The notes beneath the pieces are model-generated. The model was not told the origin of the DNA. It ran no database searches and worked only from the letters and a program-made list of their open reading frames with translations. Shown here one piece after another: positions 7,735 to 17,688 of a DNA stretch of 44,871 nt (its first letter is position 1; every line of letters begins with the position of its first letter). This stretch comes from Lachnospiraceae bacterium (lineage in GTDB: Bacteria; Bacillota; Clostridia; Lachnospirales; Lachnospiraceae): positions 1-44,871 of the forward strand of contig JAFZDQ010000112.1 in the NCBI GenBank assembly GCA_017561085.1. The letters are read 5' to 3'. The position numbers and the translations under genes are program-made.

Positions 7735-9600
7735 CTAAACTGTTTCCATTTCTTTCAAAATCTTAGCTGCAATACTTTCTGCATCAATGCCGATTTCTTT
7801 TTTCAGTAAATCTACATTACCATGCTCCACATACTCATCCGGCACGGTTATGGACATAAGCTGACAGGTTCCGTTTAGTCCGTCCATATAGGCCCTGACC
7901 TTTTCACCATAACCGCCGCTGGCAACGTTTTCTTCCATGGTTACCACAAGCAGATGGTTCTTGGCTGCCCAGCCAACCGCATTTTCATCAATGGGCTTTA
8001 CAAAACGGGCATTCACAAGGCTGCACTGATAACCTGCTTCATGTAAAAGTTCCCGCACCTTTTCGGCTTCCTTCACCATACTGCCGACTGCCATAAGACA
8101 AATTTCACCTTCTGCATGAATCATCTCCGCCTTACCGTATTCAACCGGTGCCCGGTACTCAGAAAGGCCGTCGTAAGCCTCCCCTCTGGGATAACGTACG
8201 GCAATGGGCGCAGGAAATGAAACGGCAAACTTCATCATGTCGGAAAGTTCCCACTTATTCTTAGGCGCCATCACATGCATATTGGGAATGGAGGATAAAT
8301 AAGATAAATCAAAGATACCCTGATGGGTTTCTCCGTCACTTCCCACAAGTCCCGCACGGTCTATGGCAAATACTACAGGCAGATTCTGGATGCAAACGTC
8401 ATGCAAAATCTGGTCATACGCTCTTTGTAAAAAGGAAGAATAAATCGCCACCACGGGCTTTAATCCTCCTGCTGCAAGTCCTGCCGCAAATGTTACAGCA
8501 TGCTCCTCTGCAATACCCACATCAAAAAACCGGTCCGGATACAAATTACGGAACCGCTTCAGTCCGGTACCGTCGGGCATCGCTGCGGTAATGGCAACGA
8601 TATTCTCATCCCTTGCCCCAAGCTTGGTCATAACGGTAGAAAAAATATCCGTATAGCTTGCACAAGTCCTAGGCTTAGTGGGGATACCTGTTTCTATATC
8701 AAAGGGCTCAGCACCATGGAATCTGGCAGGATGTCTTTCTGCCGGTGCAAAACCTTTTCCTTTCTGGGTAATCACGTGAATCAGCACCGCGCTTTTAATA
8801 CGCTTCGCTTCCTGAAACATCTGCACCATGGCCGGAATATCATGTCCGTCTACGGGACCTAAATAGGTAAGTCCCATATCCTCAAACAACATCCCCGGTA
8901 CAACCAGATGCTTAAAGCTGCTCTTAGCCTTCCGGATACTCTCCACTACCTTGCCGCCGTACTTGGGCATGTCCTTTAACGTATTGTATACGCTGTCTTT
9001 GATGCCGAGATAGGCATCCGTGGTACGGATATTGTTCAGATATTTGGAAACACCGCCCACATTTTCGGATATGGACATATTATTATCATTTAATACAATG
9101 ATAAAGTTGGTTTCCAATTTAGCCGCATTATTCATTGCTTCATAGGCCATACCGCCTGTCAGGGAACCGTCCCCGATAACGGAAATAATGCTGTGATTTT
9201 GTTTCTTAATATCTCTGGCTTTCACGAGACCTAAACCTGCTGAAATAGAGGTAGAACTATGACCGGTATCAAAACAGTCACAATCGCTTTCCTTCCGCTT
9301 GGGGAATCCGCTCATTCCGCCGTATTTCCGTAAGGAATCAAAGCCTTCCTTTCTGCCGGTCAAAAGCTTATGGGTATAGGATTGATGACCTACGTCCCAT
9401 ACAATCTTATCTTCCGGTAAATGGAACGCCAGATGAAGTGCCATGGTCAGTTCCACCGCACCCAAATTAGACCCCAAGTGTCCGCCGGTCTGTGAAATCT
9501 TCTGAATCAGGAATTCACGGATTTCTTCTGCCAGTCGGGCATATTCTTCGGGTTTTATTTTCTTGATATCATTTGCTTTGTTAATCTTTTCAAGTAACAT
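7735..9600 (-). CDS. dxs: 1-deoxy-D-xylulose-5-phosphate synthase
   Basis: Dxs condenses pyruvate and glyceraldehyde-3-phosphate using thiamine diphosphate, the first step of the MEP isoprenoid pathway. The 621-residue length is normal. Visible motifs are SNLGAVELTMALH, the ThDP motif GDGSLTGGMAYEAMNNA ending in NDNNMSIS, DVGIAEEHAVTFAAGLA, and DRAGLVGSDGETHQG. It lies directly after ispA, so the isoprenoid genes are adjacent, as in many Firmicutes. Confidence 0.98.
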   Translation of the reverse strand: MLLEKINKANDIKKIKPEEYARLAEEIREFLIQKISQTGGHLGSNLGAVELTMALHLAFHLPEDKIVWDVGHQSYTHKLLTGRKEGFDSLRKYGGMSGFPKRKESDCDCFDTGHSSTSISAGLGLVKARDIKKQNHSIISVIGDGSLTGGMAYEAMNNAAKLETNFIIVLNDNNMSISENVGGVSKYLNNIRTTDAYLGIKDSVYNTLKDMPKYGGKVVESIRKAKSSFKHLVVPGMLFEDMGLTYLGPVDGHDIPAMVQMFQEAKRIKSAVLIHVITQKGKGFAPAERHPARFHGAEPFDIETGIPTKPRTCASYTDIFSTVMTKLGARDENIVAITAAMPDGTGLKRFRNLYPDRFFDVGIAEEHAVTFAAGLAAGGLKPVVAIYSSFLQRAYDQILHDVCIQNLPVVFAIDRAGLVGSDGETHQGIFDLSYLSSIPNMHVMAPKNKWELSDMMKFAVSFPAPIAVRYPRGEAYDGLSEYRAPVEYGKAEMIHAEGEICLMAVGSMVKEAEKVRELLHEAGYQCSLVNARFVKPIDENAVGWAAKNHLLVVTMEENVASGGYGEKVRAYMDGLNGTCQLMSITVPDEYVEHGNVDLLKKEIGIDAESIAAKILKEMETV

Positions 9601-9622
9601 AGCTATCCCTTCTTTTCTTTGG

Positions 9623-10525
9623 TTAGCAAACCCTTGTAATCAGCGAGGTTACAAGTTCATTTAAAAATTCATTTTGTTTTTCAAAGGATGCCAGAATCTG
9701 CAGTGCTTCTCCTGACAACTTTTCTACCTGCGCTTTGGACGCATCCAGTCCGTTTAAAGATACGTACGTAAGCTTATTATTTTTGGCATCACTTCCGACC
9801 GGTTTTCCCAGTACTTCCGTGGTACTTGTCACATCTAAAATATCATCCTGGATCTGGAACGCAATCCCGATGTTATAGGCTGCTTTTTCCATAGCGCTGA
9901 CTGCTTCTTCACCGGCACCGGCTAAAACTGCACCAATCATCATGGCTGCCTTAATTAACGCCGCTGTCTTGTTCTCATGAATGAATAATAACAACTCTTC
10001 CGTAAGCTGTGCGCCGTCTTGTTCCGCTTCTACATCGGCAGTCTGTCCGCCAATCATTCCGTAGATACCGGCTTTTTCTCCTAAAATCCGAAGAGCCCCC
10101 GCAACCGCCTTGTATTCTTCCAAACCGGTAACCATATCAAAGGCCTTCATAGCCGTTTCAAAAGCAAGATTCAAAAGACCGTCTCCGGCAAGCACAGCCA
10201 TTCCGTCCCCATAAACGTTCCATGTGGTCTTGCGGCCTCTGCGGTATTCATCATTATCCATCGCAGGCAAGTCATCATGCACCAGGGAATAATTATGAAT
10301 CATCTCAAGTGCTGCCATGAAAGGCTCTATCACCGCTCCTTCGCCGCCAAAAAGCAAAAAGCATTCCTTCATCAAAATCGGACGAAGACGCTTCCCGCCT
10401 GCTGTCACACTATAATTAATCGCCTCACATACTGTCTTTTGGTATCCGGTCTCTTCCGGTAAATACTGTGTAAGTACTGCTTCGGCTTCACTTACTTTTT
10501 GGGAAAGTTTTTCATTAAAACTCAT
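9623..10525 (-). CDS. ispA: Polyprenyl (farnesyl/geranyl) diphosphate synthase
   Basis: This short-chain trans-prenyltransferase adds isopentenyl diphosphate to allylic diphosphates. The first aspartate-rich motif is DDLPAMDND; the second is in QIQDDILDVT; GKPVGSDAKNNK follows. The start at 10525 (MSFNEKLSQK) is chosen because AAGGGAG lies 7 nt upstream; an ATG 18 nt earlier has no such site. With this start it overlaps the xseB stop by 11 nt. About 300 residues is normal for the family. Product chain length cannot be read with certainty. Confidence 0.94.
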   Translation of the reverse strand: MSFNEKLSQKVSEAEAVLTQYLPEETGYQKTVCEAINYSVTAGGKRLRPILMKECFLLFGGEGAVIEPFMAALEMIHNYSLVHDDLPAMDNDEYRRGRKTTWNVYGDGMAVLAGDGLLNLAFETAMKAFDMVTGLEEYKAVAGALRILGEKAGIYGMIGGQTADVEAEQDGAQLTEELLLFIHENKTAALIKAAMMIGAVLAGAGEEAVSAMEKAAYNIGIAFQIQDDILDVTSTTEVLGKPVGSDAKNNKLTYVSLNGLDASKAQVEKLSGEALQILASFEKQNEFLNELVTSLITRVC

Positions 10526-10727
10526 CGGTTTCTCCCTTTTCATTCATAACCAATACTTTTTTCTCAACCATATCAATGGCTTCATTACATTTCTTCAAAA
10601 CTTCCATCCCCTGACTGTACACGGTAAATGCTTCTTCCAGGGAAATATCTTCTTTTTCCAATTTGGATACTGCTTCCTCAAGCAGGGCGAATCCTTCTTC
10701 CAGATTCATCGTTTCTTCCTTGGCCAT
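10515..10727 (-). CDS. xseB: Exodeoxyribonuclease VII small subunit
   Basis: A 70-residue helical protein with the family pattern NLEEGFALLEEAVSKLEKED and SLEEAFTVYSQGMEVLKKCN. Several copies bind one XseA to form exonuclease VII, which degrades single-stranded DNA. A perfect AGGAGG site lies 9 nt upstream. It sits 12 nt after xseA and overlaps ispA. Confidence 0.95.
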   Translation of the reverse strand: MAKEETMNLEEGFALLEEAVSKLEKEDISLEEAFTVYSQGMEVLKKCNEAIDMVEKKVLVMNEKGETDEF

Positions 10728-10739
10728 TTGTATTTCCTC

Positions 10740-11945
10740 CTAATACCGGTTTTCCCACTTGTCGGTAACCTGTGCTTTCAGGGTGCCGTTTTTCAGGGAA
10801 ATGGTTAATTCGTCTCCTACCGAAACCTTTTGTACGTCCGTAACTGCCTTGCCGGCCGCGTCAGACGCATACACAAAACCTTTGCTTAATTTATCTAAAG
10901 GGGATAATCCCTTCATCTTTTCAATATAAAGGGCCAGCGTATGTCTTTTGGCTGTGATTTGCTTCTCCATCACCACTGCCAGCTTTTCTTCCATGGATAA
11001 AAGAAACATTTTCTTTTCTCTGATTTTTCCAAGGGGCGAAGACATGGCCAGCTTACTTTCATAATTCCGGCAACGCATCTTCTGCCATTCCAGCGTATTT
11101 TTCATCAGACGGTTTAAGGATGCCTTCTGATAATCCAGCTTTTGGAGTGCCTGCATTACGTCAAAAACAGCCAGTTCCGCTGCCGCTGAGGGCGTAGGTG
11201 CCCTAAGATCGGACACATAGTCAATAATGGTCGTATCCGTTTCATGTCCTACCGCAGAAATAACCGGAACAGAACAGTCAAATACTGCCCTGGCTACGCA
11301 CTCTTCGTTAAAGGCCCATAAGTCCTCAATGGAACCGCCGCCCCGGCCTACAATCATCAAATCGACACCATGTGCTTCCAGGGTCCGGATACCGTTTATA
11401 ATACTGGCTGCAGCACCTTCTCCCTGTACAAGTGCAGGATAAAGAATAATCTGCACATAAGGATTTCTCCTGCCGGCCACCTGGATAATATCCCGTACCG
11501 CTGCACCGGTAGGCGCCGTAACAACGCCCAGTTTCCTGATATACCGGGGGATGGGCTTTTTATATTCAGGGGCGAACATGCCCTGCTCTGCCAACTCTTT
11601 CTTTAACTTCTCAAATTTTTCGAATAGGGCACCTGCTCCGTCCTGCTGAATCTCCCTGGCATACAGCTGATACTTCCCGTCACGTTCGTACACATCAACC
11701 GTACCGCTTACAATAACCTGCATTCCTTCGGTTATCCGAAACGCAAGACCGGAACGGTTCCCTGCAAACATGACACAGGAAATCGTTCCACTCCTATCCT
11801 TCAGCGTAAAATAAATATGTCCCGTTGAATGGTATTTACAATTACTTACCTCTCCCTTTACGGAAAGCTTCTGTAACAAAAAGTCCTGGGAAAACATATT
11901 TTTCACATATGCATTTATCTGCCCTACCGTATATACATTCCGCAT
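10740..11945 (-). CDS. xseA: Exodeoxyribonuclease VII large subunit
   Basis: The 401-residue catalytic subunit has an N-terminal OB-fold (residues 1-100, VKGEVSNCKYHSTGHIYF). The conserved nuclease core includes PTGAAVRDIIQVAGRRNP, IVGRGGGSIEDLWAFNEE, and SAVGHETDTTIIDYVSDLRA. A C-terminal coiled coil for XseB binding follows. Operon position between nusB and xseB is canonical. Confidence 0.97.
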   Translation of the reverse strand: MRNVYTVGQINAYVKNMFSQDFLLQKLSVKGEVSNCKYHSTGHIYFTLKDRSGTISCVMFAGNRSGLAFRITEGMQVIVSGTVDVYERDGKYQLYAREIQQDGAGALFEKFEKLKKELAEQGMFAPEYKKPIPRYIRKLGVVTAPTGAAVRDIIQVAGRRNPYVQIILYPALVQGEGAAASIINGIRTLEAHGVDLMIVGRGGGSIEDLWAFNEECVARAVFDCSVPVISAVGHETDTTIIDYVSDLRAPTPSAAAELAVFDVMQALQKLDYQKASLNRLMKNTLEWQKMRCRNYESKLAMSSPLGKIREKKMFLLSMEEKLAVVMEKQITAKRHTLALYIEKMKGLSPLDKLSKGFVYASDAAGKAVTDVQKVSVGDELTISLKNGTLKAQVTDKWENRY

Positions 11946-11958
11946 TTAATTTCCTGCC

Positions 11959-12357
11959 TTATGCAAAGAGCGCCAATACTCCGTTTACAAAAGAAGCAGA
12001 CGTATCCTGTCCGAATTTCTTCGCCAGTTCTACCGCTTCATTGATGGCTACTGACGTAGGAATATCCTCATCAAATAAAATTTCATATACAGCCAGTCTT
12101 AAGATGGTTAAATCCACCTTACCCATACGGGCGGTATCCCATCCCTTTACTTTGCCGTTAATGTTTTCATCAATTTCCTCAAGCTTCTCTACTATCTTCT
12201 CAAGTTTCCCGGAAATATATGCAGTATCCTCTGCATCTGCCTGATTCTCTTCTTCTTCGAAAAAAAGCTGAGTCTGTTCCGGAATCTCATCCTTGGGATT
12301 AAATTCTACACGGAACAATAATTTGAAAATCTGTTCTCTTAATTCTCTTCTGCTCAT
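11959..12357 (-). CDS. nusB: Transcription antitermination factor NusB
   Basis: NusB binds boxA RNA with S10 during rRNA transcription. The 132-residue protein opens with [19 protein letters not shown] and has [15 protein letters not shown] and [16 protein letters not shown], both typical of the family. It carries a mildly acidic middle segment ([14 protein letters not shown]). It lies between yqhY and xseA. Confidence 0.95.
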   Translation of the reverse strand: MSRRELREQIFKLLFRVEFNPKDEIPEQTQLFFEEEENQADAEDTAYISGKLEKIVEKLEEIDENINGKVKGWDTARMGKVDLTILRLAVYEILFDEDIPTSVAINEAVELAKKFGQDTSASFVNGVLALFA

Positions 12358-12381
12358 GAATTTCTTTTCCTTTGGTTCAAA

Positions 12382-12756
12382 TTACATGCTTACGCCGGAA
12401 ATACGCACATTTACATCTGTCACTTCAAGACCTGTCATATTTTCAACGGTGGTTTTTACCTTATCCTGTACCTTCTGGGAAACAGCGGGAATGTTGTAAC
12501 CGTACGCAACAACCAGTGCAAGATCCACTTTCACTGTCTTGTTAAATACTTCTACCTTCACGCCTTTATTTAAATTTTTAACACCCATCTTACTCAATAA
12601 TTCTTTACTGATATTACCGGTCATGGAAACAACGCCTTCCACTTCAACGGCGGCAAGTCCTGCAATTACGGCTACAACATCATCCGCAATTTTAACAGTA
12701 CCAAATCCTTCATCTCCCTGTAATACATATGTGTTCTGTTCTAATGTCTTTTCCAT
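12382..12756 (-). CDS. Asp23/Gls24 family protein (YqhY-like)
   Basis: A 124-residue Asp23/Gls24 protein: GTVKIADDVVAVIAGLAAVEVEGV, then VKVDLALVVAYGYNIPAVSQKVQDKVKTTVENMTGLEVTDVNV in part. In Bacillus the equivalent gene, yqhY, lies beside accBC and nusB, and its loss disturbs fatty-acid synthesis control; that role is family knowledge, not shown here. It is the first gene of the block that runs through recN. Confidence 0.9.
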   Translation of the reverse strand: MEKTLEQNTYVLQGDEGFGTVKIADDVVAVIAGLAAVEVEGVVSMTGNISKELLSKMGVKNLNKGVKVEVFNKTVKVDLALVVAYGYNIPAVSQKVQDKVKTTVENMTGLEVTDVNVRISGVSM

Positions 12757-12781
12757 GTTTATTTCCTTCCTTCCATTACCC

Positions 12782-12807
12782 GGAAGAATTACGAAGGCAA
12801 TTCTTCC
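12782..12807 (-). other. 5' leader hairpin of the yqhY operon
   Basis: GGAAGAATT and AATTCTTCC form a perfect 9-bp stem with an 8-nt loop between the promoter and the yqhY start. No U run follows, so it is more likely an mRNA stability or regulatory hairpin than a terminator. Confidence 0.6.
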
Positions 12808-12827
12808 AATTGTGGCTATACATAGTT

Positions 12828-12855
12828 ATCATATCAAAAATTCACGTATTTGCAA
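12828..12855 (-). promoter_or_regulatory. Promoter for yqhY-nusB-...-recN
   Basis: On the minus strand TTGCAA (12850-12855) and TATGAT (12828-12833) are 16 bp apart, about 70 nt upstream of the yqhY start. This fits a vegetative sigma-A promoter for the long downstream gene block. Confidence 0.65.
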
Positions 12856-12884
12856 AGACCTAAGTAAGGAAAAAACAGATTCCC

Positions 12885-14075
12885 CTACAGCCAAAAGCTG
12901 AGGCTCATCTGTTCTTTATTGTCCGAATAGGAAACGGTACTTTCCTCACCGTTTAAATACTGAAATATGCCCTGCTCCGTAATCAGCATGCGGAACATGG
13001 TATCATACACATCCTTTGAGGCACACTTTAAGGTAATGTAGGTACTGCCCTGTGCATAAGCATTGGCAAAAAGTGCTTCTAACTTTGCTTCATCCGGCTG
13101 TGTAAAGTAACTGCCCTCACGGACATAATAGTTATTCGTCATACTATGGCACAAAGGAATCATCTCCCTTTGGTCCATCGTGTGTGTTTTTTCCAACTGT
13201 TTCGTGGTCACACATAAATAATCATAATTGATGGGCGGGATACTGTTTTCGCTGATCTCGCTTCCTTCTACCCTCTGGTAAGAAGCATCTCCCCAGGTAG
13301 GGTCCACAAAATAATAATCCCCGTCTATTTTCACCAGGTTCCATGCATGTCCTTCTCCGCCCCTGACATGTCCCAATACCAATGCCGCTTCCATTCCCGC
13401 ATGGTTTAACAGATACTGGGTTGCCTTGGCATAGCCCTGACACACACTGCTTCCGTAAATAAATACCGAGCATATATTTTGGTTCTCCCGGGCATCCTCA
13501 TCATATTCCGTGCTGCCGATGATATATTCATAAATATATTTGACCCGGGCATACTCATCCATATCCGGCGTAAGAACAGAAAGGCAATTCTGCACATAGG
13601 ACTCAATCCGCTCCCCGCAAGCTGCCGCTTCTTCTTCACTCATGCTATAGGTACCCGACAGGGTAATCTTTTTGACACTGTCCCCTATGGTATATCTGGT
13701 AAAGGTATATCCTTCCACGTAAAAAATTTCCGGATGGTCATTTAATACATATTGGAACACCTTTTCAATCACGTCCGTATCCGTGGTAGAAAGCGCCACA
13801 TCACGTTCAAAATTCTGAAGGATATTCAATATTTCAAGATAAATAATCTGCTCGTCCTCATCCAGACTTTCATAATAAAAGCGGCCTGTTTGCTTTTGCT
13901 CAAGTTTCGCATCGATTTGCGGTGTAGGCTTGGTATACTGTACCTCCGGCTCTGCTTTCGGCGCATCCGTTCTCTGTCCCGGCAATTGCCAAAAATCCTG
14001 CACCTTCATACCGCATCCGCAAAGCATGGTAAGAAACAGACAAAATACCGCCAGAGCGGTTCGTTTATTTTTCAT
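12885..14075 (-). CDS. Transglutaminase-like lipoprotein
   Basis: A 396-residue exported protein. The signal peptide ends in a lipobox (LTMLCGCG, cysteine near residue 20-22), so it is probably anchored on the outer face of the membrane. The C-terminal half has a transglutaminase-like cysteine-protease core: [18 protein letters not shown] supplies the cysteine, [20 protein letters not shown] supplies the histidine and aspartate. Such domains act as peptidases, transamidases or non-catalytic binders; the substrate is unknown. It begins immediately after the prfC stop and has little ribosome-binding site, which suggests translational coupling. Confidence 0.85.
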   Translation of the reverse strand: MKNKRTALAVFCLFLTMLCGCGMKVQDFWQLPGQRTDAPKAEPEVQYTKPTPQIDAKLEQKQTGRFYYESLDEDEQIIYLEILNILQNFERDVALSTTDTDVIEKVFQYVLNDHPEIFYVEGYTFTRYTIGDSVKKITLSGTYSMSEEEAAACGERIESYVQNCLSVLTPDMDEYARVKYIYEYIIGSTEYDEDARENQNICSVFIYGSSVCQGYAKATQYLLNHAGMEAALVLGHVRGGEGHAWNLVKIDGDYYFVDPTWGDASYQRVEGSEISENSIPPINYDYLCVTTKQLEKTHTMDQREMIPLCHSMTNNYYVREGSYFTQPDEAKLEALFANAYAQGSTYITLKCASKDVYDTMFRMLITEQGIFQYLNGEESTVSYSDNKEQMSLSFWL

Positions 14076-15668
14076 TTAATCACGTCCAAACTCCGAAAGA
14101 ATAAGTCCTTCATTTCTGTCAAGTGTCATGCCCACACTCCATGCATTCACAAACAATAACAGAGGATTTCCTTTCAAATCTTTAATTTTCTTCATATCAG
14201 ATGTACCGATAATCTTGGTTAAATCAATATCCTTATTTTCAATCCATCTGATGTGTTCATAAGGAAGGGGCTCTAACCTGATTTCTACATTGTACTCATT
14301 TTCCAGACGATATTTCAGGACATCAAACTGCAGGACACCAACTACACCTACGATGATTTCTTCCATACCGGTATTAAACTCCTGGAAAATCTGGATGGCA
14401 CCCTCCTGGGCAATCTGGGTAATTCCCTTTACAAACTGCTTACGCTTCATGGTATCCATCTGTCTGACTCTGGCAAAATGCTCCGGTGCAAAGGTAGGAA
14501 TTCCCTCGTACTTAATCTGTTCCTTGGGCATACAAAGGGTATCACCGATAGAAAAAATACCGGGATCAAATACGCCGATAATATCCCCTGCATAAGCTTC
14601 TTCCAGAATCTTACGCTCGCTTGCCATAATCTGCTGGGGCTGGGAAAGACGCATCACTTTGCCGCCCTGGACATGCTTGACTTCCATGCTGGCTTCGTAT
14701 TTACCGGAGCAGATTCTCATAAAGGCAATTCTGTCTCTGTGGGCTTTATTCATATTCGCCTGAATTTTAAATACAAATGCGGAGAAATCATTTTCCGCAG
14801 GATGAATCAGTCCCTGGTCTGACTTACGGGGAAGGGGTGTTGTGGTCATTTCCAGGAAATGCTCCAGGAAAAATTCAACACCGAAATTGGTAAGGGCAGA
14901 ACCGAAAAATACCGGTGTCAGTTCCCCTTTCTGGATACTTTCCAAATCAAATTCCGCACTGGCACCATCCAAAAGGTCAATTTCATCCTGTAAAAGCGCA
15001 TAAGCATCCTCGCCGATTGCCTCTGTCAGTGCAACCTCATCCTCTACGGAAATTATTTGGGTTTCCCCTTCTTTGGTACCTTTTTCCGTATCGGAGAAGG
15101 TAATCACACATTTTTCATCCCTGTCATAAACCCCTTTAAATCCCTTACCGGAACCGATAGGCCAGTTTACGGGACAGGTTGCGATTCCCAGTTCCTTCTC
15201 AATTTCATCCAAAAGTTCAAAGGTATCATTGGCATCCCTATCCATCTTGTTGATGAAAGTAAAAATCGGGATTTTACGCATTACACATACCTTAAACAGC
15301 TTCCTTGTCTGGGCTTCTACACCCTTAGAAGCGTCAATTACCATGACCGCTGAATCCGCCGCCATCAGGGTACGGTAGGTATCCTCCGAGAAGTCCTGAT
15401 GTCCCGGTGTATCCAGGATATTGATACAAAAACCGTCATACTCAAACTGAAGTACGGATGAGGTAACGGAAATACCTCTTTCCTTTTCAATTTCCATCCA
15501 GTCTGAAACGGCATGTCTTGCTGTTGCTTTCCCCTTAACGCTTCCTGCCAGATTGATGGCACCACCGTATAACAGGAATTTCTCTGTCAATGTGGTTTTA
15601 CCCGCGTCGGGGTGAGATATAATTGCAAATGTACGTCTTCTGTTTATTTCTTTATCAAAGTTTCCCAC
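14076..15668 (-). CDS. prfC: Peptide chain release factor 3
   Basis: RF3 is the GTPase that recycles RF1 and RF2 from the ribosome. The 530-residue protein carries G1 SHPDAGKTTLTEKFL, G3 DTPGHQDFSEDTYR, G4 NKMDRD, and the RF3-specific GSVKGKATARHAVSDWM. The start is a GTG at 15668 with GGAGGAAGAAAC just upstream. It follows deoB by 22 nt and abuts the lipoprotein gene. Confidence 0.97.
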   Translation of the reverse strand: MGNFDKEINRRRTFAIISHPDAGKTTLTEKFLLYGGAINLAGSVKGKATARHAVSDWMEIEKERGISVTSSVLQFEYDGFCINILDTPGHQDFSEDTYRTLMAADSAVMVIDASKGVEAQTRKLFKVCVMRKIPIFTFINKMDRDANDTFELLDEIEKELGIATCPVNWPIGSGKGFKGVYDRDEKCVITFSDTEKGTKEGETQIISVEDEVALTEAIGEDAYALLQDEIDLLDGASAEFDLESIQKGELTPVFFGSALTNFGVEFFLEHFLEMTTTPLPRKSDQGLIHPAENDFSAFVFKIQANMNKAHRDRIAFMRICSGKYEASMEVKHVQGGKVMRLSQPQQIMASERKILEEAYAGDIIGVFDPGIFSIGDTLCMPKEQIKYEGIPTFAPEHFARVRQMDTMKRKQFVKGITQIAQEGAIQIFQEFNTGMEEIIVGVVGVLQFDVLKYRLENEYNVEIRLEPLPYEHIRWIENKDIDLTKIIGTSDMKKIKDLKGNPLLLFVNAWSVGMTLDRNEGLILSEFGRD

Positions 15669-15690
15669 GTTTCTTCCTCCAAGCTGTTCT

Positions 15691-16848
15691 TTACTTCTGC
15701 TCTATGGGCGTACCGGCGATTTCTCCGGACACACCTAAGTATTTTAACACAGTTGCACCGATATCTGCAAAGGTTTCCCGTGTACCGAAAGAGCCGGGGT
15801 TAATCTGCGCACCATACACAAGAAGCGGCGTATATTCCCTGCTGTGGTCCGTGGTCTTGGTATAACCGGGGTCACAGCCATGGTCCGCCGTAATCATAAG
15901 CACGTCGTCTTCCTTTAATTTCTGTAACATTTCGGGAAGTGCACTGTCAAATTCGGCAAGTGCCTTGGCATAACCGTCAATATCATTACGGTGTCCGTAT
16001 AAAGAGTCAAAATCCACCAGATTCACGAAACAAAGTCCGTTAAAATCTTCATCCATATAACCGAGTGTCTTCCTGATACCGTCTGTATTTCCTTCGGTAT
16101 ATACGTAGGAGGTCAGTCCCTTTCCGGCAAAAATATCATTAATCTTTCCTACACCGATTACATCCTTACCGGCAGCCTTTAGTACATCCAGCATGGTATC
16201 TGCAGGAGGTAAGATGGAAAAATCATGTCGTCTGGTTGTTCTTACAAAGCTTCCTTCCTGACCGATAAAAGGTCTGGCAATGACTCTTCCCACACCGTGT
16301 TTTCCTACCAGGATTTTCCTTGCAATACGGCAATATTCATATAAGGTTTCCACAGGCACAACATCCTCATGGGCAGCAATTTGGAACACGCTGTCCGCAG
16401 AAGTATAGACAATCAAATCACCTGTTTCCATGTGTTTCTTTCCGTAGTCCTTGATGACTTCCGTTCCGGAATAAGGTTTGTTACAAAGAACTCCTCTTCC
16501 TGTCTTTTCAGAAAATTCCCGCAAAATTTCTTCCGGGAATCCGTCGGGATATACCGGCAGGGGATTTTCGGAAACAAGTCCGGCAATTTCCCAATGTCCT
16601 ATGGTAGTATCTTTTCCGCGGGATGCCTCTTTCATTCTTCCGTAGAGGGCAACCGGTTCCCCGCATCCTTCCTCAAAATCAACTCCGTCAATATTAAATA
16701 AACCCATTTTTTTCATGTTCGGCATATGGAAAAAGGAACTTTCATGGGCAGAACGCAGGGTGTTGGTTCCTTCGTCACCAAATTCTCCCGCATCAGGCAT
16801 AGCTCCGATTCCCACACTGTCGAGCACGATTAAAAAAATTCTTTTCAT
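15691..16848 (-). CDS. deoB: Phosphopentomutase
   Basis: DeoB interconverts ribose-1- and ribose-5-phosphate (and the deoxy forms) in nucleoside salvage. The 385-residue enzyme is of the alkaline-phosphatase-like type: IVLDSVGIGAMPDAGEFGD at the N terminus, TTIGHWEIAG in the middle, and the metal-binding MITADHGCDPGYTKTTDHSRE near the C terminus. It is placed between spoIIIAH and prfC without other nucleoside genes in view. Confidence 0.97.
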   Translation of the reverse strand: MKRIFLIVLDSVGIGAMPDAGEFGDEGTNTLRSAHESSFFHMPNMKKMGLFNIDGVDFEEGCGEPVALYGRMKEASRGKDTTIGHWEIAGLVSENPLPVYPDGFPEEILREFSEKTGRGVLCNKPYSGTEVIKDYGKKHMETGDLIVYTSADSVFQIAAHEDVVPVETLYEYCRIARKILVGKHGVGRVIARPFIGQEGSFVRTTRRHDFSILPPADTMLDVLKAAGKDVIGVGKINDIFAGKGLTSYVYTEGNTDGIRKTLGYMDEDFNGLCFVNLVDFDSLYGHRNDIDGYAKALAEFDSALPEMLQKLKEDDVLMITADHGCDPGYTKTTDHSREYTPLLVYGAQINPGSFGTRETFADIGATVLKYLGVSGEIAGTPIEQK

Positions 16849-16898
16849 GGTGTATTCCTTTCTTTTACATTATCGCATATGTAATAGAATACCACATT

Positions 16899-17675
16899 TT
16901 ATTGTTCTGTAATAGTACTGATTACAATATTTTCCGGTAATACACCTGTTTTACGCACTACAATATCCTCAATCTGGGCTCGCTGGGCCTGCGTTAACTC
17001 CTGTGTACTTACTACCACATCCACGGTATCCGCATCAATACTTACCACCACATCCTCAAATCCCTTGGCTTCCAGCAGGATTTCTGCTGCCGTTTCCTTC
17101 TCTGCCACATCGGTAATGGCAATCATATTATCAATGGCTTCCTGCTTCTGTTCGTCCGCAATATTGGCATTGTTAATAATTTCCAAAAGGGTTTCTTTGT
17201 TTTTCGCTCTGGTCTGCTCCTTTAACAGTTTGGCGCCGGATAACGCATCCACACCCGTAGTTGAGGTATAAACAGCTTCTCCGGGAATATCAGCGTCTTC
17301 CTGTTCCGAGACCATAGTATCCTCAACGGCACCGGCCGTAACATCCTCTGATTCTTCCGTATCCTGCATAAGAATCTCTTCCATGGTTTCTTCCAGATAA
17401 TTTTCCTCTTCGGTAATTACTTCGGAGTCAAGGCTTTCGATATCATATTCCGCAGCAGCTTCCATATCCTCATCGGAAATTTCAAACAATGTGGCATCCC
17501 CGGCATCCTCCTTAGACAACTCTTCATCTATTCCGAGAACGGCACTGTCACTTCCGGCAGTCATAATCTCCTCTTCCGTAATTGTTTCTCCGGCAAAATT
17601 CAGATAACCGGCTACAGCTATCATAATTGCCAGGGCGGTAATCATAATCTGATTTTTCTTTACCATATTTTTCAA
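16899..17675 (-). CDS. spoIIIAH: Stage III sporulation protein AH (SpoIIIAH)
   Basis: SpoIIIAH is the mother-cell half of the channel that pairs with forespore SpoIIQ. The 258-residue protein has one membrane segment (ITALAIMIAVAGYLNFAG), then a long acidic linker (about residues 35-150), then the C-terminal ring-building domain (about 155-258, ALSGAKLLKEQTRAKNKETL and ending VRKTGVLPENIVISTI). The start is a TTG at 17675, because AAAGGAG lies 8 nt upstream of it and too far from the later ATG. Last gene of the spoIIIA operon. Confidence 0.92.
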   Translation of the reverse strand: MKNMVKKNQIMITALAIMIAVAGYLNFAGETITEEEIMTAGSDSAVLGIDEELSKEDAGDATLFEISDEDMEAAAEYDIESLDSEVITEEENYLEETMEEILMQDTEESEDVTAGAVEDTMVSEQEDADIPGEAVYTSTTGVDALSGAKLLKEQTRAKNKETLLEIINNANIADEQKQEAIDNMIAITDVAEKETAAEILLEAKGFEDVVVSIDADTVDVVVSTQELTQAQRAQIEDIVVRKTGVLPENIVISTITEQ

Positions 17676-17688
17676 TTCTGCATCTCCT

